A DNA stretch of 64,000 nt from UBA11222 sp049323435 (GTDB lineage: Bacteria; Pseudomonadota; Alphaproteobacteria; UBA11222). Below the pieces are notes generated by a model, which searched no databases, was not told the DNA's origin, and saw nothing but the letters and a program-made list of their open reading frames with translations. Shown piece by piece: positions 25,156 to 33,743 of the stretch; the stretch's first letter is position 1; each line of letters starts with the position of its first letter. The position numbers and the translations under genes are program-made. Location of the stretch: the NCBI GenBank assembly GCA_049323435.1, contig JBMOMX010000043.1:1-64000 (forward strand), given 5' to 3'.

Positions 25156-26067
25156 TTATGCTGCTGCCGGAAACAGGCCCGCGCGGCTGACCTGCGCAAA
25201 TGTCGCATGGCCCAGCACGCCTTCCAGCCATTTCGCCACGCTGATCAGTTTGGGCAGATCAACACCGGTTGCAATGCCCATGCGGTGCAGCATGTATAAC
25301 AGATCTTCACTGCCGATATTGCCGGTGGCCTTGGGCGCGAACGGGCAGCCGCCAATTCCGGCCGTACTGGCGTCGAGCACCGTAACGCCTGCCTCGATCG
25401 CCGCATAGGCGCTGGCGATGCCGGTATTGCGGGTATTGTGGAAATGACAGCGCAGCGTCACGCCTGGCGCTGCCGCGCGCGCCGCCGCCACCCGTGTCTT
25501 GACGCTGAACGGATCGGCGACGCCAATGGTGTCGGCCAAGGCCAGTTCCACCACGCCCGCATCCGCCGCCTGGCGCGCAATTTCCGATATAATGGCCATG
25601 TCCACCTCGCCTTCAAACGGGCAACCGAATGCGGTGGCGATGGTCAGGCTGCATGGCAGTTTGGCGTCACGGGCCGCACGCGCAATGCCATGCATCGACG
25701 CCAGCGTTTCGGCGCGCGGCGCGCCCTGATTGCGCTGATTAAAAGTATCGGAGGCGCACACGACATAGTTCACTTCGTCCACCCCCGCCAGCACGGCGCG
25801 GTCAAAGCCGCGCTGGTTCAGCGCCAGACCGATATAGCTGACGCCGCGGTTGCGCGGCACGCCCGCCATCACGGCCTCGGCCCCGGCCATCGCCGGCACG
25901 CGCTTGTCATTGACGAAACTCACCGCCTCGATGCGCTTCACCCCCGCATCCACCAGCCTTGTGATAAATTCAATACGGGTATCCACATCCAGAATGGTGG
26001 GGTCATTCTGCAACCCGTCACGCGGGCCGACCTCAACCAGTTGCACCTGTTTCACTGCGCCCTGCAT
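25156..26067 (-). CDS. Hydroxymethylglutaryl-CoA lyase
   Basis: Cleaves HMG-CoA to acetoacetate and acetyl-CoA at the end of leucine catabolism. The 303-residue TIM barrel has VEVGPRDGLQ (metal site), HFHNTRNTG (metal His pair) and the lyase signature STAGIGGCPFAPKATGNI with its catalytic Cys. Other leucine-degradation genes are not adjacent, but a divergent enoyl-CoA hydratase-like gene lies 81 bp away. Related DRE-TIM enzymes such as pyruvate carboxylase-type proteins are less likely given the GGCPFA motif. Confidence 0.9.
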   Translation of the reverse strand: MQGAVKQVQLVEVGPRDGLQNDPTILDVDTRIEFITRLVDAGVKRIEAVSFVNDKRVPAMAGAEAVMAGVPRNRGVSYIGLALNQRGFDRAVLAGVDEVNYVVCASDTFNQRNQGAPRAETLASMHGIARAARDAKLPCSLTIATAFGCPFEGEVDMAIISEIARQAADAGVVELALADTIGVADPFSVKTRVAAARAAAPGVTLRCHFHNTRNTGIASAYAAIEAGVTVLDASTAGIGGCPFAPKATGNIGSEDLLYMLHRMGIATGVDLPKLISVAKWLEGVLGHATFAQVSRAGLFPAAA

Positions 26068-26148
26068 CTGTGCTTTCCTTCGCTGATGAATGCGTTAATC
26101 TATACGCAAAGCTTATAATAATTTGCAACAAAAGTGGGAGAAAACCAG

Positions 26149-27003
26149 ATGACTGGCGCGCCAGACTATAAATATGTGATTGTTGACACCCCGCCCGGCA
26201 CGGAACATATCTGCCGCATTACCCTGAACCGGCCCGAGGCGCGCAATGCGCTCAGTAATGCGCTGCGCGGTGAACTGTTTGACGCGCTGACCCGCGCCGA
26301 TCAGGACCGTTCGGTGCGCGTCATGATCATCCGCGGCAATGAAGCGGCATTCAGCGCGGGCTATGATCTGAAAACCAATGTCACCAAGGGCCAGCCTTAT
26401 TATACGGCGGGGGGCCTGGCCAACTGGCCGCGCCATGTGCTGGACGGGTGTTTTTATATCTGGGATCTGTCGAAACCGGTGATCGCCCAGGTTAGCGGCT
26501 ATTGCCTGGCAGGCGGCATGGAGCTGGCGCAATCCTGTGATCTGATCTATGTGGCCGATGACGCCAAAATCGGCTATCCGCCGGTGCGCTCGATCAGCCC
26601 GCCCGACAACCAGTTTTTCCCCTGGGTGATGGGGATGCGCAAGGGCATGGAAATGATGCTGACCGGCGACAGTATGACCGGCAAGGAAGCCGCCGAATGC
26701 GGCTTCGCCAATGCCTCGGTCCCGGCGGCCGAGCTGGAGGCCAAGGTTCTGGAAATGGCCGCCCGTGTCGCCAAGGTGCCGCCCGATCTGCAACAGTTCA
26801 ATAAACGCAGCGTGCACCGCCAGATGGACATTATGGGCATCCGCGCCGCGCTGCGCGCCACCACCGAAATTCAGGCGCTGGCCAGCTTCACCCAGACCTC
26901 GCAGGACTGGATCAAATCCATCGGTGAAAAAGGCCTGACCACCGCACTCAGCAACCGCGACGCCGATTTCGGCGATTACAGGGAGACGGGGAAGAAAGAG
27001 TGA
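26149..27003 (+). CDS. Enoyl-CoA hydratase/isomerase family protein
   Basis: A 284-residue crotonase-fold enzyme. The oxyanion-hole segments are AFSAGYDLKTN and SGYCLAGGMELAQSCDL, and the LNRPEARNAL start is typical. The position normally holding a second catalytic Glu is occupied in the YPPVRSISPPDN segment by non-acidic residues, so it may be a different acyl-CoA reaction than hydration. ATG 26149 has GGGAG 8 nt upstream; the GTG at 26134 overlaps this site and is rejected. Confidence 0.83.
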   Translation: MTGAPDYKYVIVDTPPGTEHICRITLNRPEARNALSNALRGELFDALTRADQDRSVRVMIIRGNEAAFSAGYDLKTNVTKGQPYYTAGGLANWPRHVLDGCFYIWDLSKPVIAQVSGYCLAGGMELAQSCDLIYVADDAKIGYPPVRSISPPDNQFFPWVMGMRKGMEMMLTGDSMTGKEAAECGFANASVPAAELEAKVLEMAARVAKVPPDLQQFNKRSVHRQMDIMGIRAALRATTEIQALASFTQTSQDWIKSIGEKGLTTALSNRDADFGDYRETGKKE

Positions 27004-27033
27004 GGGGCGGTGCGGTAGTAAAAGGCTAATCCA

Positions 27034-27231
27034 ATGCCGCCAAAGATACGGGACTTGATAGCCGAATTGGAAAAGGCCGGTTTCGAGAATCGTGGCGGCA
27101 AAGGAAGCCATAGAAACTTCGTTCACCCAAAATTCCGGAAACCCATAACAATTTCCGGTAAACTGGGGGATGAGGCGAAACAGTATCAGTTGCGGGCTGT
27201 GCGGCAGGCATTGGAGGAGGCAAAGCAATGA
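27034..27231 (+). CDS. hicA: HicA-type mRNA interferase toxin
   Basis: A 65-residue double-stranded-RNA-binding-fold toxin. The motif GGKGSHRNFVHP contains the catalytic His of HicA proteins, which cleave mRNA. It overlaps hicB by ATGA (27228-27231) and lies only 30 bp after the enoyl-CoA hydratase gene, so the cassette appears inserted between metabolic genes. Ribosome site weak (AAAGG). Confidence 0.88.
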   Translation: MPPKIRDLIAELEKAGFENRGGKGSHRNFVHPKFRKPITISGKLGDEAKQYQLRAVRQALEEAKQ

Positions 27232-27467
27232 AAGACAGCGCCAAATATGCGAAAATCGTTGAATGGTCCGAAGAAGATCAATGCTATGTCGGCAGCGCGC
27301 CGGGTTTGCTGCTTGGCGGTTGTCATGGCGATGACGAAAAGCAGGTATTCCAACAGCTTTGCCAGATCGTAGAAGAAACCATTGAATTGTACCGCAAGGA
27401 CAAAAAGCCGTTGCCGCCCGCAACCTCTGGCCGCGACCTCGCCAATCGTTTGCAGAATGTTGCCTGA
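27228..27467 (+). CDS. hicB: HicB-type antitoxin, short form without DNA-binding domain
   Basis: A 79-residue protein with the HicB partial RNase-H-like fold (VEWSEEDQCYVGSAPGLLLGGCHGDDEKQVFQQL). It neutralises HicA by direct binding. Usual HicB proteins carry a C-terminal helix-turn-helix or ribbon-helix-helix; here the protein ends soon after the fold, so it lacks an obvious DNA-binding domain. The XRE-type protein encoded next may fill this role. Confidence 0.85.
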   Translation: MKDSAKYAKIVEWSEEDQCYVGSAPGLLLGGCHGDDEKQVFQQLCQIVEETIELYRKDKKPLPPATSGRDLANRLQNVA

Positions 27468-27492
27468 TCGGGTCTTACAAAAAGACGACGCC

Positions 27493-27807
27493 ATGCCCCG
27501 GTTGCATAACCCGCACCCCGGTGAAATTCTGAAACTGGAATTTCTCAATGAACTGGGCATGAGCCAGAACAGGCTGGCCCAGTCTATTGGGGTGCCGCCC
27601 AACCGCATTCACGCCATCGTCAAGGGGGCGCGCGACATCACTGCCGATAGCGATCTGCGCCTGTGCAAATTTTTCGGCCTGTCGGAAGGCTATTTCCTGC
27701 ACCTGCAAAACGCTTTCGATACGTTAAAGGCGAAACGCAAGATCGCGCCGCAAGTGGCGAAGATCAAGCCGTATATCATTTCCGATCAGGCTGGCGTGTC
27801 TGGGTAA
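27493..27807 (+). CDS. HigA-family XRE antitoxin-like regulator
   Basis: A 104-residue helix-turn-helix protein. HNPHPGEILKLEFLNELGMSQNRLAQSIGVPPNRI is the classic HigA/VapI beginning, followed by the recognition helix region NRIHAIVKGARDITADSDLRL. HigA normally pairs with an upstream HigB toxin, but no HigB frame is present; hicA and hicB precede it instead (25 bp gap after hicB). It may repress the whole operon. Confidence 0.85.
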   Translation: MPRLHNPHPGEILKLEFLNELGMSQNRLAQSIGVPPNRIHAIVKGARDITADSDLRLCKFFGLSEGYFLHLQNAFDTLKAKRKIAPQVAKIKPYIISDQAGVSG

Positions 27808-27848
27808 TTGAAAAAATTCTGCATAGCAAAACACATGGAGGGGCGGAA

Positions 27849-28619
27849 ATGCGATTAGGCAGTAAAACGGTTTTAATTACCGGCGCGGCCTCCGGCATTG
27901 GCTGGGCGATGGCGCAGGCGATGGCCCGTGAGGGTGCCCGCGTGGCCATTAATGATATTGATCGTGATCGGGTCGCGGCGCGCGTGGCTGAGTTGGGCGG
28001 CGCCGCGTTTGGCGTGGCTGCGGATGCCGGTGATCTGAAAGATATTGACCGCATGGTGTCAGTGGTGGCGGATCATTTCGGGCAACTGGACGTCATGATC
28101 AACAATGCGGGCGTCACGCGGCGCTGCGCCTTTATGGATATTGACGAGGCCCTGTGGGACCAGGTGAACCGGGTAAACGCCAAAGGCGTTTTTTTCTGCC
28201 TGCAACGCGCCGCCAGGGAAATGATCCCCCGCAGGCAGGGGGTCATCATCAATATCGCCTCCATCGCCGGCCGCGGCTATCCTGGCACGTCAAACGCCGC
28301 CTATGCCGCCAGCAAGGGCGCGGTAATCGCCCTGACCATGCAGGCGGCACGGGCGCTGGCGCACCACAATATTACCGTCAATTCGATCTGCCCCGGCGTG
28401 ACCCGCACGGAACTGGCGCAGGGGATAATGGAGCTGCAATCCCGCAAAGAAGGCCGGGACATGGCGGAGATAGAAGCCCGCGCCGTCAGCGGCATTCCCA
28501 TCGGGCGCATGAACGAACCCGAAGACATAGCCGAAATGGCGGTTTTTCTAGCGTCGCCAGCGGCGCGTAACATCACCGGGCAATCCATAAATGTGGATGG
28601 CGGCCTGATCATGATGTGA
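27849..28619 (+). CDS. Short-chain dehydrogenase/reductase
   Basis: A 256-residue NAD(P)-dependent SDR. It has TGAASGIG (cofactor loop, about 11-18), NNAGVTRR, the catalytic Ser region NIASIAGRG, and YAASKGA (Tyr-x3-Lys). Ends FLASPAARNITGQSINVDGG. An acidic IND at the end of strand 2 suggests NAD(H) rather than NADP(H). A strong GGAGGGG precedes ATG 27849. Substrate unknown; the frame is open upstream through the HigA-like gene but only this start has a ribosome site. Confidence 0.87.
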   Translation: MRLGSKTVLITGAASGIGWAMAQAMAREGARVAINDIDRDRVAARVAELGGAAFGVAADAGDLKDIDRMVSVVADHFGQLDVMINNAGVTRRCAFMDIDEALWDQVNRVNAKGVFFCLQRAAREMIPRRQGVIINIASIAGRGYPGTSNAAYAASKGAVIALTMQAARALAHHNITVNSICPGVTRTELAQGIMELQSRKEGRDMAEIEARAVSGIPIGRMNEPEDIAEMAVFLASPAARNITGQSINVDGGLIMM

Positions 28620-29041
28620 ACTAAAATCGGCAAAATCGGAGTCATGTCAAGACTTGACCCCGTTTTGCGTGGAGCCTTACCCCCGCACCGGGATCACCAG
28701 CAAGGCCTTGCCGACTGCTGTTGAGAATGCCTGGCGCAAGATCATCGCCTGGGCTTGCCCGGCACTGTCACCCGTCCCAGTCTGGAGGGATGTTTGCGCT
28801 GACGCTGGCTGCCGTAAGTGGCAACCAGTAACCAGCCCGCATCCAAAAGCATACGAATAAGCTCATTAACTTTCACTGAATGAGAATATCAACTTAACCA
28901 TGCATATCGCACAATTATATTCAAAGCCGCGATAATCACGCCCCGATTGTGCATTGCGGGACAAGCTGCTAGGTTCCGCCCGCACAGTTCGGCGCGGCAA
29001 GCCGCCCGCCAGTCCCTACCCTCATAACCGGCAGCATCTCC
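28620..29041. other. 422-bp intergenic region, no gene recognised
   Basis: Between the SDR gene and efp. A 68-codon plus-strand frame (28654-28860) has no ribosome site and no recognisable motif. The right half (28890-28960) is AT-richer and probably holds the efp promoter. The left half could be decayed coding DNA, but I cannot name it. Confidence 0.4.
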
Positions 29042-29605
29042 ATGAAAATCAACGGCAATGAAATCCGTATCGGCAATGTCATCCAGCATCAGGGCGGTCT
29101 TTGGGTGGCGGTCAAGACCAGCCATGTGAAGCCCGGCAAGGGCGGCGCCTTCGCCCAGGTTGAACTTAAAAACCTGATTGACGGCACCAAGCTGAATGAG
29201 CGTTTCCGGTCATCCGAAACCGTCGAACGGGTGCGGCTGGACCAGAAGGATTATCAGTTTCTGTTTGCCGAAGGCGGTACGCTGACCTTCATGGACAAGG
29301 AAAGCTTTGAGCAGATCGAGATCGAAAAGGATTTTATCGGCGAACGGGCCGCGTTCCTTCAGGACGGCATGCAGGTAATGGTGGAAAGTTTCGAAGGCCG
29401 CCCCATCGGCGTCAAACTGCCGCAGCAGGTGACGCTGGAAATCGCCGAAACCGAGCCGACCGTCAAGGGCCAGACCGCGTCGTCATCCTACAAACCCGCG
29501 ATACTCAGCAATGGCGTGCGCTGCATGGTGCCGCCTTTTTGCGGGCCCGGCGACAGGATCATTGTCGACACCGAAGAAGTCACTTATCTGCGCCGCGCTG
29601 ATTGA
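29042..29605 (+). CDS. efp: Translation elongation factor P
   Basis: Relieves ribosome stalling at polyproline. The 187-residue three-domain protein has the modified-lysine loop SHVKPGKGGAF with Lys33 at its tip. KQ-TLEIAETEPTVKG and the C-terminal PPFCGPGDRIIVDTEEVTYLRR are standard. A polyproline/alanine-rich envelope protein encoded at 30461 is a likely client. suhB follows 24 bp later. Confidence 0.96.
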   Translation: MKINGNEIRIGNVIQHQGGLWVAVKTSHVKPGKGGAFAQVELKNLIDGTKLNERFRSSETVERVRLDQKDYQFLFAEGGTLTFMDKESFEQIEIEKDFIGERAAFLQDGMQVMVESFEGRPIGVKLPQQVTLEIAETEPTVKGQTASSSYKPAILSNGVRCMVPPFCGPGDRIIVDTEEVTYLRRAD

Positions 29606-29629
29606 TACGGGCAAAGGATCAACAGACCC

Positions 29630-30427
29630 ATGGTGCATTCGCCCACACTGACCGTCATGATCAGCGCCGCCCGCAAGGCGGCGCGCGCCCTGGTGCGCGA
29701 TTTTGGCGAGGTGGAACAGTTACAGGTGTCGCTGAAAGGCCCGTCGGATTTTGTCACCAATGCCGATATGAAAGCGGAAAAAACCCTGATCCATGAATTG
29801 CTGCATGCGCGCCCCGATTATGGCGTGATTGCCGAGGAAAGCGGCGTCACGCACGGCGTGGATACGCGCCATTACTGGATCATTGATCCGCTCGACGGCA
29901 CGTTGAATTTCATGCATGGCATTCCGCATTTCGCCATTTCCATCGGGCTGGTGCGGGCGGGCGAGGTGGTGGCGGGACTGGTCTATAATCCGGTGTCCGA
30001 TGATATGTATGTGGCGGAAAAAGGCCAGGGCGCCTTTCACAATAGCCGCCGCATGCGGGTGTCGGGACGGCGCGATATGCATGAGGCCATGCTGGCGACC
30101 GGCATTCCCTATCATGCGCGCCCCGGCCATGACCGGTTTTTGCAGGAAATGGCGGCGCTGATGCCTGCGGTGGCGGGTATCCGGCGGCTGGGCTCGGCGG
30201 CGCTGGATCTGGCCTTTGTCGCGGCGGGAAAGTTTGACGGTTTCTGGGAAAGCCATCTGAAACCCTGGGATATCGCGGCGGGCATCCTGCTGGTGCGCGA
30301 GGCGGGCGGCTTTGTGACCGAAATCAATGGCGGCGACAAGATGCTGGAATCCGGAAATGTGCTGGCCGCCAATGCGCATCTGCATGCGGCCATCGCCACA
30401 CTTTTGCCGCCAATTACTGCAGGATAG
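29630..30427 (+). CDS. suhB: Inositol-1-monophosphatase family protein (SuhB)
   Basis: A 265-residue Mg-dependent phosphatase; E. coli SuhB also assists rRNA antitermination. Metal motifs are EES (about 66-68), DPLDGTLNFMHGIPHF (85-100) and WESHLKPWDIAAGILLVREAGG. The order efp-suhB is common in Alphaproteobacteria. AAGGA lies 11 nt ahead of the ATG. Confidence 0.92.
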   Translation: MVHSPTLTVMISAARKAARALVRDFGEVEQLQVSLKGPSDFVTNADMKAEKTLIHELLHARPDYGVIAEESGVTHGVDTRHYWIIDPLDGTLNFMHGIPHFAISIGLVRAGEVVAGLVYNPVSDDMYVAEKGQGAFHNSRRMRVSGRRDMHEAMLATGIPYHARPGHDRFLQEMAALMPAVAGIRRLGSAALDLAFVAAGKFDGFWESHLKPWDIAAGILLVREAGGFVTEINGGDKMLESGNVLAANAHLHAAIATLLPPITAG

Positions 30428-30460
30428 AATATTGTCGTAACAGCAGTTTGGGGATTCGCT

Positions 30461-31393
30461 ATGCCGGTGCAATTTATCGCCAGATGCAAATATTGTTTCT
30501 CCGCATGCGCTTCGTCCCTGCAGGGCGCAAAACATCTCGGCGCGGGCGGAAGCGGGGCATTTGTGTTTCTGGCTTTGGCTTTGCTGCTTGGTGCGCCTGC
30601 AACTGCCCAGGAAACCGTTTATATTGGCGGCCGCGCCTCCGGGCCTGCCGTCGAGGTTGATTTGTCCGTGCTGCAACGGGGGGGCATTCCGGTGCGCCGC
30701 ACCCGGCCCGGCCCGCCGGATATTTTGCCGCTTGATCCCGCCAATGCGCCCCCGGCCAGGGCAACCAGCACTGCGCCACTGGCTATGCCGCAGCCGTTGA
30801 CGCCCGCAGCACTGCCTGCCCGCGCGCCTGCCGCCGCCGCCGCAGCGGCCCCAGCCCTGCCGGACCCTGCAAGCCCCAAGGCAGTAAGCCCGGGCCTGAC
30901 GCCTGCTGCGCCGCTGCCCGCGCAGACGCCGCGCGCCGCGCTGACGCCTGCTGCGCGCCCAAACCCGATCCTTCCGGCAGGCAAGGCGGCGGCGCAAAGT
31001 CCCGCCCCCGCCCCCGCGCCCCTCCCCATCCCGCAATTTACGGCGGCATTGCCTGCGGGCAGTTCCGCCGCGCCACCGCCGGTTTCGGCTGCGGCACGCG
31101 CGGCGCTGCTGTTTGCGCCGGGTGCGGTCGAACTTAGTCCCGAAGCGATGGCGCAGCTTGACGCGCTCGCCGCGTCCCTCAGCCCGAATGAGCGGGTGCA
31201 GATCAAGGCGCATGCCTCCGGCGGTCAGGATGATGCGCTGGTCCGCCGCATCGCCCTGAAACGTGCTTTGGCGGCGCGTTCGCATTTACTTGCGGGCGGT
31301 ATGGACAGCACCCGTATTGATGTGCGCGCGCTTGGCCCGGCGGCGGATGGCGGGTCCGATGACCGTCTGGATCTGATTGTGGTGGCGCAATGA
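30461..31393 (+). CDS. Secreted Pro/Ala-rich protein with OmpA-like C-terminus
   Basis: A 310-residue exported protein. After a long N-terminal stretch and a hydrophobic signal (LALALLLGAPATAQ, cleavage near residue 50), about 150 residues are a Pro/Ala-rich low-complexity linker. The last ~110 residues (FAPGAVELSPEAMAQLD, RVQIKAHASGG, RIALKRALAARSHLLAGG, DRLDLIVV) match an OmpA-type peptidoglycan-binding fold. It overlaps the MotA/ExbB-like gene by ATGA, so the three genes 30461-33689 are one operon. The linker could span the periplasm. Confidence 0.72.
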   Translation: MPVQFIARCKYCFSACASSLQGAKHLGAGGSGAFVFLALALLLGAPATAQETVYIGGRASGPAVEVDLSVLQRGGIPVRRTRPGPPDILPLDPANAPPARATSTAPLAMPQPLTPAALPARAPAAAAAAAPALPDPASPKAVSPGLTPAAPLPAQTPRAALTPAARPNPILPAGKAAAQSPAPAPAPLPIPQFTAALPAGSSAAPPPVSAAARAALLFAPGAVELSPEAMAQLDALAASLSPNERVQIKAHASGGQDDALVRRIALKRALAARSHLLAGGMDSTRIDVRALGPAADGGSDDRLDLIVVAQ

Positions 31394-32619
31394 ACGGTCT
31401 GTCCTCCCGGGATGGCGCGATGCCGGGGCAGGCCTTGCCCGGTCACATGTCCGGACAGCGGCGCTTTCTTGTACGCATGGGCGTCTTTCTGGCCGTGGTT
31501 GCGGCGCTGCTGGTGCTGCTGGCGGCGGGGCTGAGCACAGCCTTTTTCGCCAACCCGGCATTGAATGGCCTGATCATACTTGTCCTGATGAGCGGTATTT
31601 TTTACAATTTCCGCCAGGTGATGCGCCTGGGTCCGGAATGCGCCTGGATAGAACAAGTGCATGCGGGGCATTCGGGCGCCGTGCCGGAGGAAAAAATCCT
31701 TCCCGAAACGGCGCCGCCGGTTCTGCTGGCGCCGCTTGGCGTGCTGCTGCGCGCGCGCAGCGGCAAAATCATCCTGTCCGCGGCCATGACCCGCGCCGTG
31801 CTGGATTCCATCTTTTCGCGCCTTGATGAAGCGCGCGATATTTCGCGATACCTGGTGGGCCTGCTGATTTTTCTGGGGCTGCTCGGCACATTCTGGGGAC
31901 TGATCAATACGCTCAGCAGCATCGGCGCGACCATTCAGGGCCTGTCGGTGCAGGGCGGCGACATCACGATCGTGTTTGACCAGTTGAAGGCCGGCCTTCA
32001 GGCGCCGCTGACCGGCATGGGCACGGCTTTTTCTTCCTCGCTTTTTGGCCTGGCGGGATCGCTGATTCTGGGATTTCTCGATCTGAATGCCGGACAGGCG
32101 CAAAACCAGTTCTATAATGAGCTGGAAGAATGGCTGTCCAGCCTGACCCGCGTCTCCTCCGGCAGTGACCTGGCCGAGGGTGAAACCGCCATGCCGGTTT
32201 ATGTGACCGCCCTGCTGGAACAGACCGCCGACACGGTTGAGCGTTTGCAGGCCATTGTGGCGCGCGGCGAAGAAAGCCGCGCCGCTTCCAATCAGGCGCT
32301 GCTCAGCCTGTCCGGGCAATTGGCCAGCCTGACCGATCATCTGCAAGGCGATCAGGACGTGTCACGCCGCATGTTGGACGGGCAGCGTGAGATGCGCACG
32401 CTTCTGGAACAGCTTGTGCAGCAGCGCGAAGGGGCGGAGCCCGGGCTTGATCCGGCCAGCCGCCAGCATCTGCGCAATATCGACGTGCATCTGTCGCGCA
32501 TGATGCAGGACACGGTTGACGGGCGCGAACGCAGCGTCAGCGAATTGCGTTCCGACATCCGGCTGCTGACCCGCACGGTGGCGGCGCTGGCGCAGGAACA
32601 GCGCAAGGCGGATAGCTGA
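31390..32619 (+). CDS. MotA/TolQ/ExbB-family proton-channel protein
   Basis: A 409-residue inner-membrane protein. Two N-terminal helices (about 29-52 and 58-74) precede the conserved channel pair YLVGLLIFLGLLGTFWGLI (about 153-172) and GMGTAFSSSLFGLAGSLIL (about 208-226). A long C-terminal cytoplasmic helical region of about 170 residues follows, rich in Glu/Gln/Arg. Such proteins form pentamers around a MotB/ExbD dimer and use the proton gradient to do mechanical work. The next gene supplies that partner. Four-base overlap with the gene before, one-base overlap with the gene after. Confidence 0.82.
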   Translation: MNGLSSRDGAMPGQALPGHMSGQRRFLVRMGVFLAVVAALLVLLAAGLSTAFFANPALNGLIILVLMSGIFYNFRQVMRLGPECAWIEQVHAGHSGAVPEEKILPETAPPVLLAPLGVLLRARSGKIILSAAMTRAVLDSIFSRLDEARDISRYLVGLLIFLGLLGTFWGLINTLSSIGATIQGLSVQGGDITIVFDQLKAGLQAPLTGMGTAFSSSLFGLAGSLILGFLDLNAGQAQNQFYNELEEWLSSLTRVSSGSDLAEGETAMPVYVTALLEQTADTVERLQAIVARGEESRAASNQALLSLSGQLASLTDHLQGDQDVSRRMLDGQREMRTLLEQLVQQREGAEPGLDPASRQHLRNIDVHLSRMMQDTVDGRERSVSELRSDIRLLTRTVAALAQEQRKADS

Positions 32620-33689
32620 TGTCAGCGCGCAGCCAGCGCATGCGCCGCACCGGGCTGGATATCTGGCCGGGCTTTGTGGATGCGCTAGCCAATCTTTTGC
32701 TGGTGGTCAGCTTCGTGCTGTCGGTGTTTATACTGGCGCAGTTTTATCTCACCCAGGCTTTGTCCGGCCGTGATGACGCGCTGCGTGAACTGAATGCCAA
32801 GGCCGCGGAACTGGCCGAGCTTCTGGCGATGGAAAAGGCCGCCGGCGCCGAGATGCGCGCCGAGGTGGCGCGCCTGTCCGCCGCCATGCAGAGCACCACC
32901 AAAGAACTGGATGCAAAAACCCGCGCGGCCGCGGATGCCCAGCAAACCATCGCGCAATTGCGCGATCTGGTATTGAGCCGCGAGGGCGCCATTGCCGCCG
33001 TACAGGGTGAAATCGCCACGCTACAAAGCAGTCTGGACGCCGAAAAACAGGTGTCCCTGCAAGCCCAGGCCCAGGTCAGACTGTTAAACGAACAGATCGC
33101 CGCATTGCGCGCGCAACTGGCCCAGATCGCTACGGCGCTGGATGCGGCGGAAGCCAAGGACCGGGAAAATCAGGTCGTGATCGCCGATCTGGGTGCGCGG
33201 CTTAATCAGGCGCTGGCCGCAAAGGTCGAGGAGCTGGCGCGCTACCGCTCGGAATTTTTTGGCCGGCTGCGCGAAGTGCTGGCTAATGCCCCGGGGATTC
33301 AGATTGTGGGCGACCGGTTTGTGTTTCAATCCGAAGTGCTGTTTCAATCGGGTTCCGCCGATATTGGCGAGGCGGGGCAGGAACAATTGCGCAAAATTGC
33401 CACTGTGCTGAACGAGATCGCGCCAAAAATTCCATCCGAACTGAATTGGGTGCTGCGCGTCGATGGCCATACCGACACGGTGCCGATTTTTACGGATCGC
33501 TTCCGGTCCAACTGGGATCTCTCCAGCGCGCGCGCTTTGTCGGTGGTGAATTTCCTCATCGCCCAGGGTGTGCCGCCGGGGCACTTGTCGGCGGCGGGCT
33601 TTGGCCAGTTTCACCCGATTGATCCCGCCAATAGCGATGCGGCGCGCGCCCGCAACCGCCGCATTGAGTTGAAGTTGACGGAGCGGTAG
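32619..33689 (+). CDS. MotB-like protein: membrane anchor, coiled coil, OmpA domain
   Basis: A 356-residue stator-type protein. A single N-terminal membrane helix begins with the WPGFVDALANLL motif; Asp21 is positioned as the proton-carrying residue. Residues about 50-210 form a long coiled coil. The C-terminal OmpA/MotB peptidoglycan-binding domain (about 235-354) has FQSEVLFQSGSADI, VDGHTDTVPI and RARNRRIELKL. With the two genes before it, this looks like a proton-driven envelope complex. A decayed second copy of its 3' part lies at 34370-34545. Confidence 0.85.
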   Translation: MSARSQRMRRTGLDIWPGFVDALANLLLVVSFVLSVFILAQFYLTQALSGRDDALRELNAKAAELAELLAMEKAAGAEMRAEVARLSAAMQSTTKELDAKTRAAADAQQTIAQLRDLVLSREGAIAAVQGEIATLQSSLDAEKQVSLQAQAQVRLLNEQIAALRAQLAQIATALDAAEAKDRENQVVIADLGARLNQALAAKVEELARYRSEFFGRLREVLANAPGIQIVGDRFVFQSEVLFQSGSADIGEAGQEQLRKIATVLNEIAPKIPSELNWVLRVDGHTDTVPIFTDRFRSNWDLSSARALSVVNFLIAQGVPPGHLSAAGFGQFHPIDPANSDAARARNRRIELKLTER

Positions 33690-33743
33690 ACTGATTTTTG
33701 AGATCACGCTTGTGCTGAAAATCTTCAAGGAAAGGAAACGGAT

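Noticed and set aside
26113..27423. Minus-strand frame of 436 codons
   Set aside because: Lies opposite the enoyl-CoA hydratase and hicAB genes, which have clear motifs; composition is that of an antisense shadow.
28654..28860. Plus-strand frame of 68 codons in the gap before efp
   Set aside because: No ribosome site, no recognisable motif and mixed codon use.
29720..31285. Minus-strand frame of 521 codons
   Set aside because: Opposite suhB and the Pro/Ala-rich gene; Arg/Gly/Gln-rich nonsense composition.
31390..33689. Zorya-type anti-phage system (ZorA/ZorB)
   Set aside because: The channel and anchor proteins look superficially similar, but no ZorC, ZorD or ZorE gene is adjacent; the neighbours are efp, suhB and an OmpA-like secreted protein.
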